DNA from: Rutstroemia sp. NJR-2017a BVV2 | Taxonomy: Eukaryota; Ascomycota; Leotiomycetes; Helotiales; Rutstroemiaceae | Direction of reading: 5' to 3' | Length of the DNA: 64,000 bases | Assembly (NCBI GenBank): GCA_002946415.1 | Contig: NJPS01000003.1 | Coordinates: 434,001 to 498,000, forward strand | Part shown: positions 12,987-25,035 of the stretch, piece after piece | Layout of the letters: each line of letters begins with the position of its first letter | How positions within the stretch are numbered: position 1 is the stretch's first letter | Notes under the pieces: model-generated | What the model was told of the DNA's origin: nothing | Database searches by the model: none | The model's input: only the letters and a program-made list of their open reading frames with translations | Position numbers and translations under genes: made by a program

Positions 12987-14158
12987 ACTTAGTTATTCTT
13001 TAATTATATTATTTATATTATAATTAGTTAGTAAATTTAAAGTACTTGAATTACTTATTTTAAATTAACTATTTAGTTATCTATTAAATCTATTTCAAAC
13101 TATCGAATAGTTTAATAATAGTTATTCTTCTTTATTATTATCTTCTTATTTACTTAGTATTATAATATAGAAAAATATATTTAACTATTTCTATACTAAT
13201 AAAATAGTATATATAAACCAGAGATTTATAATCTAATATATTTTATATATTTAGAAAATAAATATAGTTTATCTATTTTGTTCTATTCTAGATAAATATT
13301 ATATTCTCTACTTTACTAAGTTCTTTATATAATTTGAATCTATCTTTATCTAATATCAAACTCTTTACTATTATATTATACTATTTAGCTATTCTTTGTT
13401 TACTATATTTCTTATACTTATTTTTCAGATTTGAATATTCTTATTCAATTAATATATTTAGTCGAGATATTTGGTAATTTCTATTTTATCTTTTTACTAT
13501 CTCTTTTTTTCCGAATCTATAAATATTATTTTTAATAGATTTACTAAATAAAGGTATTCTTCTGATATTCAAAGAATTTTCTAAACTTCTTATTATAATA
13601 TATACTAATTAGAGGAATCATTATTTCTATTTCTATTTTATAATTAAATATAATTTAATATATTTTAGTAATCTTTCGTAGATATATTATTTATATTTGC
13701 TCAAACTTCTATTCGATTATATCTCTTTTTCTAGATTTATACTATACTTCTATTTTATATATTAATACAATATATATATATACTATATATAAGACTTATA
13801 TTTGGTATAGTATTAGGCTCTAGGTTATCTAGTTGAGTTTACTAAATATAGTTAATATTATAATATCCTTTTCTCAAATTATTTTTATATATACTTTCTA
13901 ATTAAGTTTAGTATCAAACTAAATATCAAGTATTTATATATTCGATATTAGAATATACTTTATTTCTTATCTAAGTTAGATTATAGTTATTAAATTAAAC
14001 TTATTCTATATTTTTATAAAGTATATAAACTTATACTTTACTAATACAAAGTATATCTTATAGTACTAGATATATTCTAAGATCTTTTAATATATTTTAG
14101 CAAATTTATTATAATTGATTTCTATATTCGAATTTATTACTATTAAATATATATTATC

Positions 14159-14372
14159 TATAATAACCTTTCAATAATAGAATAGATTTAGCTTTAGAAT
14201 TAATAACTAAAGAACTAAAAGGATTATAAAGTTTGAAAAATTTAAATATAGAAGATTGATTATATATAGAGTATATAGTATACTAATACTATAGTAGTTT
14301 AGATAAGGAATTTAACTAAGTAAACTTCAAGTAAGGAACTAACTCCAAACTATAATTATAAAGTTTGTTATA
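14159..14372 (-). repeat. gypsy C 3' LTR (214 bp)
   Basis: Starts TATAATAACC and ends TTGTTATA. It pairs with 20258-20471, which has the same length. Confidence 0.88.
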
Positions 14373-17300
14373 TTATCTCCTTTTTCAAATAAACTTATTC
14401 TCGAGTACTATTATCTTAACCAAGAGCTAGTAATTAGTATTAGTTAAATAAGTATAGAGTAAAGAATATATTAAAGAAATAAACTAAAGAATATATATCT
14501 TTAAACCAATATTATTAGATAATTATTATTAGTATAGTTATAATTCTCTTTTCTATCTTGGAATAGTTATAATTATTTAAGTAGAAGAATAAATAAACTA
14601 GGAAATATTGGATTTTCTAAGTAGAAATTATATAGTTTATATAATACTATCTTCAAATTAGAAACTTTGTATTAAGTTAGATCAGTATTATAATTGAGTT
14701 AGGAAATATAGTATTCTAGAAATCTATAGTATTTTCTATAAATAAATATCTTATCAATCTTATATTTATCGGTATCTATAATATTAAGTAATAATAGAAG
14801 CTTATTATACTATCTAGATAATAGATTATCAGAAGCTTTATATAATTTATCTATTAGAAATATATTATAGATATATATAGTATTAGATAACTCCAAATAG
14901 AATAAATAATCTATTTTCTCGAATACCTTGAAATATCTATTTATAGGATAATCTAGCTTTCTTAATAGTTACTATATCGAGAGATATTATATATCCAACT
15001 ATATATAATTATCTATATCGAAATTAATAGATTTTCGATATATATTAATTACTTTAGATATATAGTCTTATACTTTCTATATAATAAAATATATATATTT
15101 AAGTACTTTATAGTTATAATAGATATAAATATAAGTATTAACTATATTAAAATTATCAACTATAAAGTAATTTGTTTATTAGCTCTATAGAACTCTAAGA
15201 ATATATCTATAAAGTACTTCAAAAAGTAGAAAGTCTTCAAATAATAAATATAAAAGTATTAACTAAGTATAGTCTATTATAAAAAGATATTCCGATTAAT
15301 TGTTTTAATAGTAGTTAATAAAGGATTTCAAATACTTTTATAAATACTGATTATAAATCTCTATCTAACTATCTATTTATAGATAATCTATAATAAAGAA
15401 TTTAGTATCTATATCTAGAATATTATTGAATTCTTTTTAGAAAGAGAAGATAAACTAAAGATTATAATTTAATAATATAATAGTTGATAGACTATAGTAC
15501 TAATAAATATATATCAAATATAGTTTAGCTTATTTATATATATCAATAATCTTATAGTAGAGAATAGTAATAACTTGTTTATTTAAATAATCAATAATAA
15601 CTAATATATTATCGAATCTGTATTTATCTTTATTAAAGCTATAATAATCTATAGTAATATATTCTCAAGTATATATAAGAATTGATAAAGGATATAATAA
15701 ACTAGATATCTTATCTTTTAGTACTAAATTATAGTAATAGATATAGTAGTTATATATATAAATAATAATATCATTTTGAAGATTATACTAATAATACTAG
15801 TAGATAAATAGTAGTATAATCTTCTGAATACTAAGATATATAATTGTTATAGAATTATAGACTTTATAGATTAGAAAGATATATAAATTAGTTATATTAG
15901 GAACAATTAGATAACTTTTATAAAGTAAAAAACTATTTTATATAGAAAACTTAGCTTAATCAGTAATTAATATAATTCTTAGAGATTATAAACTTTTCGC
16001 TTCTCGATTTATCTATAAAATATATATAACAAAAATTAGTTGATTTGGTATATTATAAAGCTCAAATAGCTAAAAGTTGGTTTTGTAAAAATAAATATAT
16101 ATTTAAATAGCAATTATCTAAGAATCTAATTACTTTTCTTTTAGTATTTATTATATTCTTTTCTCTTTCTTAATCTTATTTTAAAAATCTAATTTATCTA
16201 TTTTATAAATTAAAATATTAATTAGAGAGTTCTGTTTTCTGGAGTAATATATAATCAAGAAGTAATAATTAGTAAATAGTTTAGTTTAGTATATTTGATA
16301 AATATTAAGAGACTTAATTAATATAAAGTATTCTAGTATTTTATAATCAATATAAATATATATCTGATGAAAGATATTAATTAGCTTGATATACTAGTTT
16401 GTAAACAATTTAATAATAGCTAGTATTTCCTTATTATATATCTTATAATTAAGTTCTGTTATTTATATAGTTTTTAAGAAATAAGTAATAGATAGATAAT
16501 TATTTCTATATTTCTATAAAAGTATATTAGCTATTACTTTATTTAATATATCGGTTTCAAATATATAGAGAAATATATAATTATAGTATTTGAATAGAAA
16601 GATAGAAGTTAATATCTCTTTTAGTATATTAAATATTTATTAATAATTTTTATCAAAATTAAAACAAGTTCCAGTTTTCATTAAGTTAATCAAGGATTTT
16701 GTAATCAAGCTAAAGTTACAAATAAACTAGTAATAGAAATTATAGAAGCTTAAGAAAGATTAAATATCTTTTATAATACTAAGATTTTGCTATTCTTATA
16801 TAATAGCAATCTTTTCTAGATCTATTTCAATATTTTCGGTAAAGATAATAAATCCTAAATACTTTATTTATTTAATATCGAATTTGTATTTCTTTATATT
16901 AGCTTGGAGATTAGTATCTTGAAGGTATTATAGAATTAGTTATATATATACTATATACTCTAGTTTATTCTCAGAGTAAATTAGGATATTATCTAAATAA
17001 ATAATATAGAATATATCTAGATAATCGAAAAATATATTATTTATATAGTACTAATAGATTATAAGATTATTTGTTAGTTTGAAAAATATAATTTTATATT
17101 TATATATTCTATAATATATTCGAAAGATAGTATATTCTTCTGAAGTAGAATCTATTCGAATATAATAAAAAGCTTAATAGATATCCAACTTAGTAAAGAT
17201 CTTTATATTTATAATATTAATAAATATTTCATTAATCAGAAATAATAGATACCGATTTTTGTAGATAAGAATATTAAATATTCAGAAATCGATATAGAAA

Positions 17301-20257
17301 TATAGATTATTTATAAGTTTCTTAACAAAAAGAATAGAGATTATAAATAATATTTAGCTAAGTTTAATGAAATCTTTTACTAGATTCTTAATAAGATACT
17401 TCTTAACTATCTCAAACTCTTTTAGTAATATCTTATAAAGTAGATTATATTTTAATACTTTTTTATTATTATTCTCTAAATAGATTTTATAATTATAGAG
17501 ATAATAGAATAGTAATATATCTAATTCAGTTTTAGAGAAGATATAAATATAGTTAATATATTTATCAGAAATTAGTAACTCGATAATATCTATTTATAGA
17601 AAAGAATATATAGTAGCTTTTCGAAATTAAGAAAAGAGAAGCTAAACTATAAAAGTTATTTTCTATTACTTTTTATTCTAGATATCTCAATATTAATCGA
17701 TTAGGCTATCTAGCTTTTATAAAGTTATAATAAATAGTTTGTAGTTATTATATTTCTTATAGATAGTATTTAAGATAATATCTAAGATAATATAGATTTC
17801 AATAATAAAAAGTTTATATATAATAAAAGATATCTAAAGAAGCTTTAGAGAGTATTTAGGAATTAGAGGAAAAGATATTTTTACTATTTTCAACTTCTTT
17901 TCTATCTTGGTAATATTTAGTTTTGCTAATTTCTTATATAATAATTTAATACTAATTGGAACTACTTTAACTATACTAGAATTCAATTTACTAAATAAAG
18001 CAAAATCAAAGAAAATAGAATCTAATTCTAATTCTTTTAGATACTTCTTAATTGGTTTGCAAAATAGGATGATTTTATTGATAGTTTTAGTCTAGGTTAG
18101 AAAATATTTCTTTTTCTAGAATATATTTAGTTATTAATCTCTCCAATCGATATCAGTTTGATATAAATAATCGATTATAGATCGGTTATCTAGTTATATT
18201 TCGAAGTTAATAATATAATTGAATATATAAAATAGATCAACTAGTTACTTAAATCGATAATATATATAATCTAGAAATATATAGTACTTAATAAGTTATT
18301 ATTATTCTAAGATAATATATTAGAATCCAAGATAGATAATTAAGAAGAGAATAAATAATTATATATAACTATCAACTATAAAATTAATTAAAATATAATA
18401 TATAATCTTCTAGCTATAAATACTATTATAGCTTTTAATTTATAAAGAGGATTTTAAATACTTAAAAATAGATTTTAGAATAAGAGAAAGATATTTAAAG
18501 AAAGATATATTAATAAATATAAAACTATTTATTTCTAAGTTAATAAAAGTTTTGGATTAAAAGAAGAAATTATTTTTTATTAAAGTATATAGAAATATTA
18601 TATATTCTTCTTTTATTAAGATAATAAGATTCAAGTATTTTATATTTCTTAGTTTATCTAGAAAAGAGTTTTTAACTAGATAATATCTTTTATCTAAATT
18701 ATCTCTTACTTTTATATAAAGATAATTATTTCAGTTTCTACTATAGAATCTTATTCTTTAATAATATTAATATAGTCTTCTTCAATAGATTTTTCTATTT
18801 CTATTACTCCAATTATATAAAGAATATAAGATCTAGCTTTATCTATATTAGTAATATAGAATAGTATAGTATTATAATTATAAGCTAAGATAGAAAAAAG
18901 AATAACTAAGAAATAACAAAGAATATTAGTAATTAATATAGAAGTTATATTATAGATTATAAATATAGATATTTATAATTATCAAGCTTAAACTAAAAGC
19001 TTTTAGTAATTTGAAATATATATAGATCTAGAAGTTCTTTATATAGAAATAGTAAAGATAGTTTTCGAGATAGATAAATTAATTAGCTTGATATTATCTT
19101 TATTTGATTCTAATTATTAGTAAATCTTAATATCTTTTTGAAAATTAGAATTTATTATTCTATCTATATCTGATATATAATAATAGAAATCAATAATGTT
19201 ATTAATGAAATTACGATATATAATAATCTAGTTAATAATCCTAATAGTAATTATAAGAAGTCGGAATTAGTAATAGAAATTAATAAAGATAAACTTATCT
19301 ATAATTAAAATATAATACTAATCTACTACTTTTTCTACTTTAGAGATATTAGTTAAGAACTCGGAAGTTTCTGTAATTAGTTTATCAATAATTAGAAATA
19401 GTTATTATAGATATAAGTTCTCTAAGAATTCTAGAACTATCTTTTTTATTTAATCAAATATATATTGATATCTTAGGTTTTTGCTAAATAGAGTTTATTT
19501 ATATATAGAAAGATAATTAAAAATTATTATTTTCTATAAAGAAGTTTTGAATAATTTATTATCAAATAACTTATTAATTATATTTACTATCTTCGGGATC
19601 TACAAATATATAAAGAATATTATTGAGTTATATATTATAGTATATTGAAGAACTAATAATATTGATCTTTATCAAAAGTAGATAATAAATAAGGATATAA
19701 AGTTATTATCTTCAATAGTTAGAAATAGAATACTAGTTAATCTTTATTACTTAAGTTAATCAAACTATTTTTTTAATTATTATAAAAGATCTTTATTATA
19801 TAACTTCAGTTTAATATATTTGATAATAAGTTGTTCAAACTTATCAAGATAATTCTTAAATCTTTTATCTATAATTCGAGAAATAATAGTATTAAATACT
19901 AAACTTTATATCTCTTATTAAGAAAAAGTTTTATTTTAATCTCTACTATTATTATTCTTATCTATACTAGCTCCTTCTTGGATATCGATATACTATCTAG
20001 AAAATAAGATACTACTAGTAGTAGAATAGGTATTAATTGAATACTTAGAGGATATTTTATTTATTATTATTATTATTATTACTAAATAGAGAATATATTA
20101 TAAAGATTATTAGTAATTATTATATATTAAGGATTTCTCAGAATAGATTTACTTTTACTACTTAGTAATTAAGATAATCAGAAACAAAAAAAGATAAATA
20201 ACTAATATTATTTAGATAACTATTAATATAGTTAATAAAGTTATAAGTTGTTAATAA

Positions 20258-20471
20258 TATAATAAATCTTCAATAATAGAATAGATTTAGTTTTAAAATT
20301 AATAACTAAAGAACTAAGAAAGTTATAGAACTTAAAGAATTTAAATATAGGAAATTAATTATATATAGAATATATAGTATATTAATATTATAGTAACTTA
20401 GATAGAGAGTTTGACTAAGTAAATCTTAGATAAAGAACTAATTCTAAATTATAATTATAAAGTTCGTTATA
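20258..20471 (-). repeat. gypsy C 5' LTR (214 bp)
   Basis: Starts TATAATAAAT and ends TTCGTTATA; followed directly by the TTATC duplication and resumption of LINE L2. Confidence 0.88.
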
Positions 20472-21128
20472 TTATCAATAAATCTTTTTATATATAATTC
20501 TTATTTCGAAAATAAATATATTCGAATAAGTTTTATATTATAAAGTAGGAAGAGTATTAGTAAGAATAATAATTTTTAGAATATCTCTATTTATAAAGAG
20601 AATTTCTCTAATATCTTATTAATAAATAAGAATTATATAGTTCTATTATTTAGAAAACTTATTATCTATTTATTAATCTATTTAGAGAAATCAAGTTTTT
20701 AGACTATTATTATTAGATATAAATAGATAACTATATCGAATACTTTTACTATATCTAGTAAAAATAATATTACTATTTGTTCTTTATTTATCTAGATTAA
20801 CTTGATTACTAAGATAAGTAAATCTAATACTATTATTATATTTTTTTATATTCTTGTTTCTATCTATTTATCTAATAACAAACTATATTATTTAATTATA
20901 TTATAGATCTTTTAAACTATAATTTTCTTAATCAGTTTTTCTAGAATACTTAGCAATATAATTAGTTACCAAATCTTTATTTATTTATAGTTCGGTTTTC
21001 TAGGTTTCTATAGTATTATTATCAATATATTTTTCAGGTTTCTTGATATATACCCAAACTTCTAGCTAACTTGTACTAGATTATTAATATATATTAGAAG
21101 ATCTTAGAATATATTTAATATTATAGAA

Positions 21129-21138
21129 TATATTTTAT
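21129..21138. repeat. 10-bp target-site duplication of LINE L3
   Basis: TATATTTTAT occurs here and at 21722-21731, bracketing L3 at the break in the L1 reading frame. Confidence 0.72.
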
Positions 21139-21721
21139 ATTTTTATTTATTTATTTCTAATCTACTAGCTGATATATATAATACTAGCTATAAAGGAACT
21201 TAATCTAATTAATTATATTAATAGAACCTCTCTAAACAAAACTATTAATTATATTACTTTATATTTCTTATTTTTATATATTTATTTTATTTTTATTCTT
21301 TATAATTATATTACTTAGTTATTCCTTAATCTTATTACTTATATTATAATTAGTTAGTAAATCTAAAATATTCGAATTATTTATTCTAAATCAGTTATTT
21401 AGTTATCTATTATATTTATTCTAAATTATTAAGTAGTTTAATAATAGTTATTTCTCTTTATTATTATCTTCTTACTTATTTAGTATTATAATATAGAAAG
21501 ATATACTCAATTATTTCTATATTAGTATAATAGTATATATAGACTAAAGATTTGTAGTTTAGTACTTTCTATATATTTAGAAAATATATATAATTTATTC
21601 GTTTTATTTTACTTTAGATAAGTATTATACTCTCTATTTTACTAAATTCTTTATATAGTTTGAGTTTAATTTTATTTAGTATTAAGTTCTTTACTATTAT
21701 ATTATATTATCTAACTATATT
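21139..21721 (-). mobile_element. antisense 5'-truncated LINE L3 (583 bp)
   Basis: It starts on the left with an (ATTT)n run (complement of the LINE tail) and continues with the same 3'-region sequence as L2 at 6280-6449 plus 12987 onward. It ends at 21721 after about 580 bp. It is homologous in inverted orientation to L1 at about 22355-22945, so the two form a large imperfect inverted repeat with a spacer of about 630 bp. Confidence 0.8.
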
Positions 21722-22945
21722 TATATTTTATATTAATAAAATATAGATTTGTTTATTTTATAAAAATATAGAATAAATTCAATTTAATAATAATAATCTA
21801 ATTTAAATAAGAAATAGAATATATCTTAATATCAAATATAATTAAAAAATATATATAAAAATAGTTTAAGAAAAAGATATTATAATATTAATTATATTTA
21901 GTAAACTTAACTAGATAATCTAGAATCTAATATTATATTAAATATAGATTTTATATATAGTATATATATATATTATACTAATATATAAAGTAGAAATATA
22001 ATATAAATCTAGAAAAAGAGATATAATTAAATAAAAGCTTAAATAAATATAAATAATATATTTATAAAAGATTATCAAAATATATCAAACTATATTTATT
22101 TATAAAATAGAAATAGAAATAATAATTTCTTTAATCAATATATATTATAATAAGAAGTTTAGAAAATTTTTCGAATATTAAAAAGATATTTCTATTTAAT
22201 AAATCTATTAAAAATAATATTTATAAATATAAAAAAGAAAAGATAGTAGAAAGATAAAATAAAATTTATTAAATATCTTGATCGAATATATTAACTAAAT
22301 TAGAATATTTAAATTTAAAAAATAAATATAAGAAATATAATAGATAAAAAATATAACTAAATAATATAATATAATAATAAAAAACTTGATATTAAGTAAA
22401 GATAAATTCAAACTATATAAAAGATTTAGTAAAGTAGAATATATAATATTTATCTAAAATAGAATAGAATAAATAAGTTATATATATTTTCTAAATATAT
22501 AGAGAATATTAATTACGAATTCCTAATCTATATATATTATTATATTAATATAGAAATAGTTAAGTATATCTTTCTATATTATAATATCAAATAGATAAAA
22601 AAATAATAATAAAAAGAAATAACTATTATTAAGTTATTCGATAAACTAAAATAAATATAATAGATAATTAAATAATTAATTCAAAATAAATAATTCAAAT
22701 ATTTTAGATTTGCTAACTAACTATAATATAAATAATAATATTAAGGAATAACTAAATAATATAATTATAAAAGATAAAAATAAGATAAATATATAAGAAT
22801 AAGAAATATAAAATAATATAATTACTAATTTTATCTAGAAAGGTTTTACTAATATAATTAATTAGATTAAACTTCTTTATAATTAATATTATATATACTA
22901 GTTAGTAAATTAGAAATAAATAAAAAATAAATAAATAATAATAAT

Positions 22946-23508
22946 TATTTATTATTTATTATTTATTATTATAATTATAATTAATTCTTTATATAATTAT
23001 TTCTTTAATAAATTTATAATAATATTATTAATTATTATAATCGATAATATTTATAATATATATTAATATATTATAAATTTATAATTGATATTAATAATTA
23101 ATATAAAAAATAATAATTAAAAATAATAAAACAATATTGAATTTATATTTTGATATAAAATAATTAAAAATATAATTATTTATCTTTAAGATTAAATAAT
23201 TATTTATAATAGTTATTTATAATAGTTATTTCTTTATATCTTCTATATTCTATAAATTAGATAACTTTTCTTATATTTTTATTAATTATCGAGATTATAA
23301 TTATAAACTTAGATATAATTATTTATAATAACTATTTCTTTATATTTTCTCTATTTTAAAAATTAGATAGTTTCTTTTATATATACTATTTACCAAGATT
23401 ATAATATATACTAGATATATTTATTTAGTTATTGAAAAACTTAGCAAAAGCTTAAAGAGATATTATTATAAATAATTTATATTTTCTAGTAAAGTGTAAT
23501 AAATATAA
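22946..23508. other. AT-rich intergenic stretch with a ~106-bp direct duplication
   Basis: No coding remnant is recognisable. The segment at about 23216-23305 (AATAGTTATTTCTTTATAT...TTAGATAACTTTTC...GAGATTATAA) is repeated with transitions at about 23322-23413, a period of about 106 bp. The rest is simple AT sequence between the L1 tail and the gene islet. Confidence 0.6.
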
Positions 23509-23694
23509 TTTTCCTCTATAAGCCTTCTTCAATCTGATATAGTTCAAAAGAATCCTGGTATACAGAACCAGGAAGAATCAAATATATATTTTACTATACT
23601 TCTATATTGTAGAGAGCCCGCTATAGCGCGCACAGACTACTTGCAGTACAAAGCTGATGGTAGCAATTTTCAGTTTCCTCGAGGTATTTCGAGC

Positions 23695-24883
23695 ATGACG
23701 GATCCGGCGACAGACTTTCATAGACCCTCAGGTGCGACCAGAGCTATTGCAGGCAACATAGTGAGGATCATTGGATACACTTTAATCGACTCGAACTAAT
23801 CTAACACAAGGTCTTTTACTGCTCATCGGAAAGATACAAGGACATCAAAGATCAGGACGGCAAAGCTCGTATCAAACACACGAGTCTTGTCGAGTTCGTG
23901 GACAATGATGAAGAGGATCCAAGAAAAATCTGTGTCGCAGCTCTGGCTTACACGTGGGTCAGCGATGACTACACCAAACCATCCCAGATTACACTTTGTC
24001 CATGGTTCCTGGTATGTCTTGCCCCTCCTACATGTAATTTCTTGATGCTGAGCTTGGAGAACAGTCCTACGTTCAAGGACTGAAGTTTCCGAACTGCAGA
24101 ACATGGAAGCAGAAGCTGGTAGGATTACTAGGTCGTCCCATTGCGCAAGTTTCCGCCAAGGTCTGGCCATTCACACCCATAGACTTGCTCTCACTCTTCG
24201 ATAAAGTTGTAGTACACGAGGTATTCAGCATCTTTAAATCTATCTTTACACGTATTCAAGAACTAATCTTGTCGTCACTCGTCAGCTCACTCATACGAGA
24301 CATGGAGGCCAAACATTTGACTCCCCGATCGATGAAAACGCTGGCTCAGGAGTGGCCTTTAGTAACGTCGCATATGGTAAGCAGAGAAGTTTCGCTGAGG
24401 TTCATAGAGTGCCGCTAAATGATTCAGGATGGAAAAACTGTAGGAAGATCTCAACGAATTTACCCGACAATAGTGGCGATAAACATGGAAAGCCAATGAA
24501 CAACGCCGATTCCTATGGACTCTTCGCTTCGGGTAAGTTATAATTTTTCAAATTCCACTTACGAAGATTGACACAGAACAGGTGTTCGCGTGATCGGAGC
24601 CGGAGGATCTATCGACGAAAATAGCAAAGTCACAAAAGGTTCGAGTTCTTCAAAGGCAAAACGTACTCTGACTGCTGAGGAGAAGGAGGAGTTGGGGCAT
24701 CTCGCTCCACTTTTTGACGAAGAAAGCAGCGATGGCATTAAAGAGGCAGATATGGCGATATAGGGACCGGTCTTCAACTCAACTTTCTTTCCTGAAGGTA
24801 CGAGCTTATCGGAGGAGCAGAAAGGAATGGTTGTGAAGGCACTGGCGGGTAATATGCCTGGTGAAGCAGCCCATAACCATTAG
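23695..24883 (+). pseudogene. aspzincin-like zinc metalloprotease gene, intron-containing, with premature stop and probable missing 5' end
   Basis: Exons 23695-23760, 23811-24011, 24065-24220, 24286-24376, 24428-24532 and 24582 onward are joined by five introns of 49-65 bp, two with CTAAT-type branch sites. Splicing at 24220/24286 creates HELTH, the HExxH zinc motif, which is invisible in the unspliced frame. Later come AFSNVAYGW, a Cys, and NNADSYGLFASG, matching the aspzincin pattern (GTxDxxYG ... N.ADxY..F). The Asp that should bind zinc is Asn here, a G-to-A change. The frame ends at TAG 24761-24763 (266 aa from this ATG), but 39 further codons stay open to TAG 24881-24883, so the first TAG looks like a C-to-T mutated CAG. 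The frame is also open upstream to 23509 without an ATG, and no signal peptide is seen; family members are normally secreted. Likely a recently disabled protease; family call is by motif. Confidence 0.75.
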
Positions 24884-25035
24884 TATATATCGAATCATAT
24901 CTACTCTAGATAGTGTCTATATATAACATATCTAGTACTTCTAGCCTTTAGCGCATTGTTTGTTCACTTTCTCTCGTTCACCTCTTGTCAGACTATCGTA
25001 GGGGAGTGTGTTCATATCGGCTGTCATTCGCAACT
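24884..25035. other. convergent 3' intergenic region
   Basis: About 150 bp between two convergent genes, partly AT-rich (24884-24940) then GC-normal. It probably holds both 3' UTRs; no distinct terminator is recognised. Confidence 0.5.

Larger units (their letters stand above)
14159..20471 (-). mobile_element. Ty3/gypsy retrotransposon C, complete but RIP-inactivated (6313 bp)
   Basis: 214-bp LTRs at 14159-14372 and 20258-20471 are flanked by TTATC at 14154-14158 and 20472-20476. The empty target is visible in the LINE homologue at about 47545-47580 (TATATATTATCAATAAATTC). A minus-strand polypurine tract adjoins the left LTR (14373-14407). Pol is on the minus strand; the RT catalytic segment LDNILI is at about 16980-17000, and the flanking RT sequence parallels gypsy A. 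It belongs to a related but distinct family: the LTRs share only scattered blocks with those of A. All frames are closed by stops; short open stretches such as 17907-18095 (+) are fortuitous. Confidence 0.9.
6274..21082 (-). mobile_element. antisense LINE L2 inserted in L1, 5'-truncated, itself split by gypsy A and gypsy C
   Basis: L2 consists of 6274-6449, 12987-14158 and 20472-21082, about 1.95 kb once the two gypsy insertions and their TSDs are removed. Its 3' end is on the left, where the plus strand shows an (ATTT)n run at 6274-6290, the complement of an (AAAT)n LINE tail. Moving right it contains the post-RT domain (minus frame with SNIETNYNKF, FILVKYKFIYF and WL-T-KL-type motifs at 13900-14158) and RT sequence at 20490-21070. 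It stops inside RT, so it is 5'-truncated. The uninterrupted homologue at 46206-48160 shows the sites without A and C. The 14-bp TSD confirms insertion into L1. Confidence 0.85.
21083..22945 (+). mobile_element. LINE L1, second part (post-RT region and 3' tail), opened by L3
   Basis: The L1 frame resumes after the second copy of the 14-bp TSD with INIY.KILEYI, directly continuing NYNKFINIY at 6259. It is interrupted at 21138 and continues at 21722 with YFILIKYRF-like and then KDIIILIIFSKLN sequence. This is the 'FAPaKYelihF ... L.rlt.StWG' post-RT region of Tad1-type ORF2. The segment QNISNYIYL.NRNRNNNFFNQ lies at about 22080-22150. A plus-strand A-rich tail at 22910-22945 is the LINE 3' end. 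Stops are at RIP-type positions throughout. Confidence 0.8.

Noticed and set aside
17907..18095. Open frame on the plus strand
   Set aside because: Lies antisense within gypsy C and has no conserved motif.
23823..24170. 115-codon minus-strand frame
   Set aside because: Antisense shadow of the spliced protease exons, whose plus-strand frame carries the family motifs.
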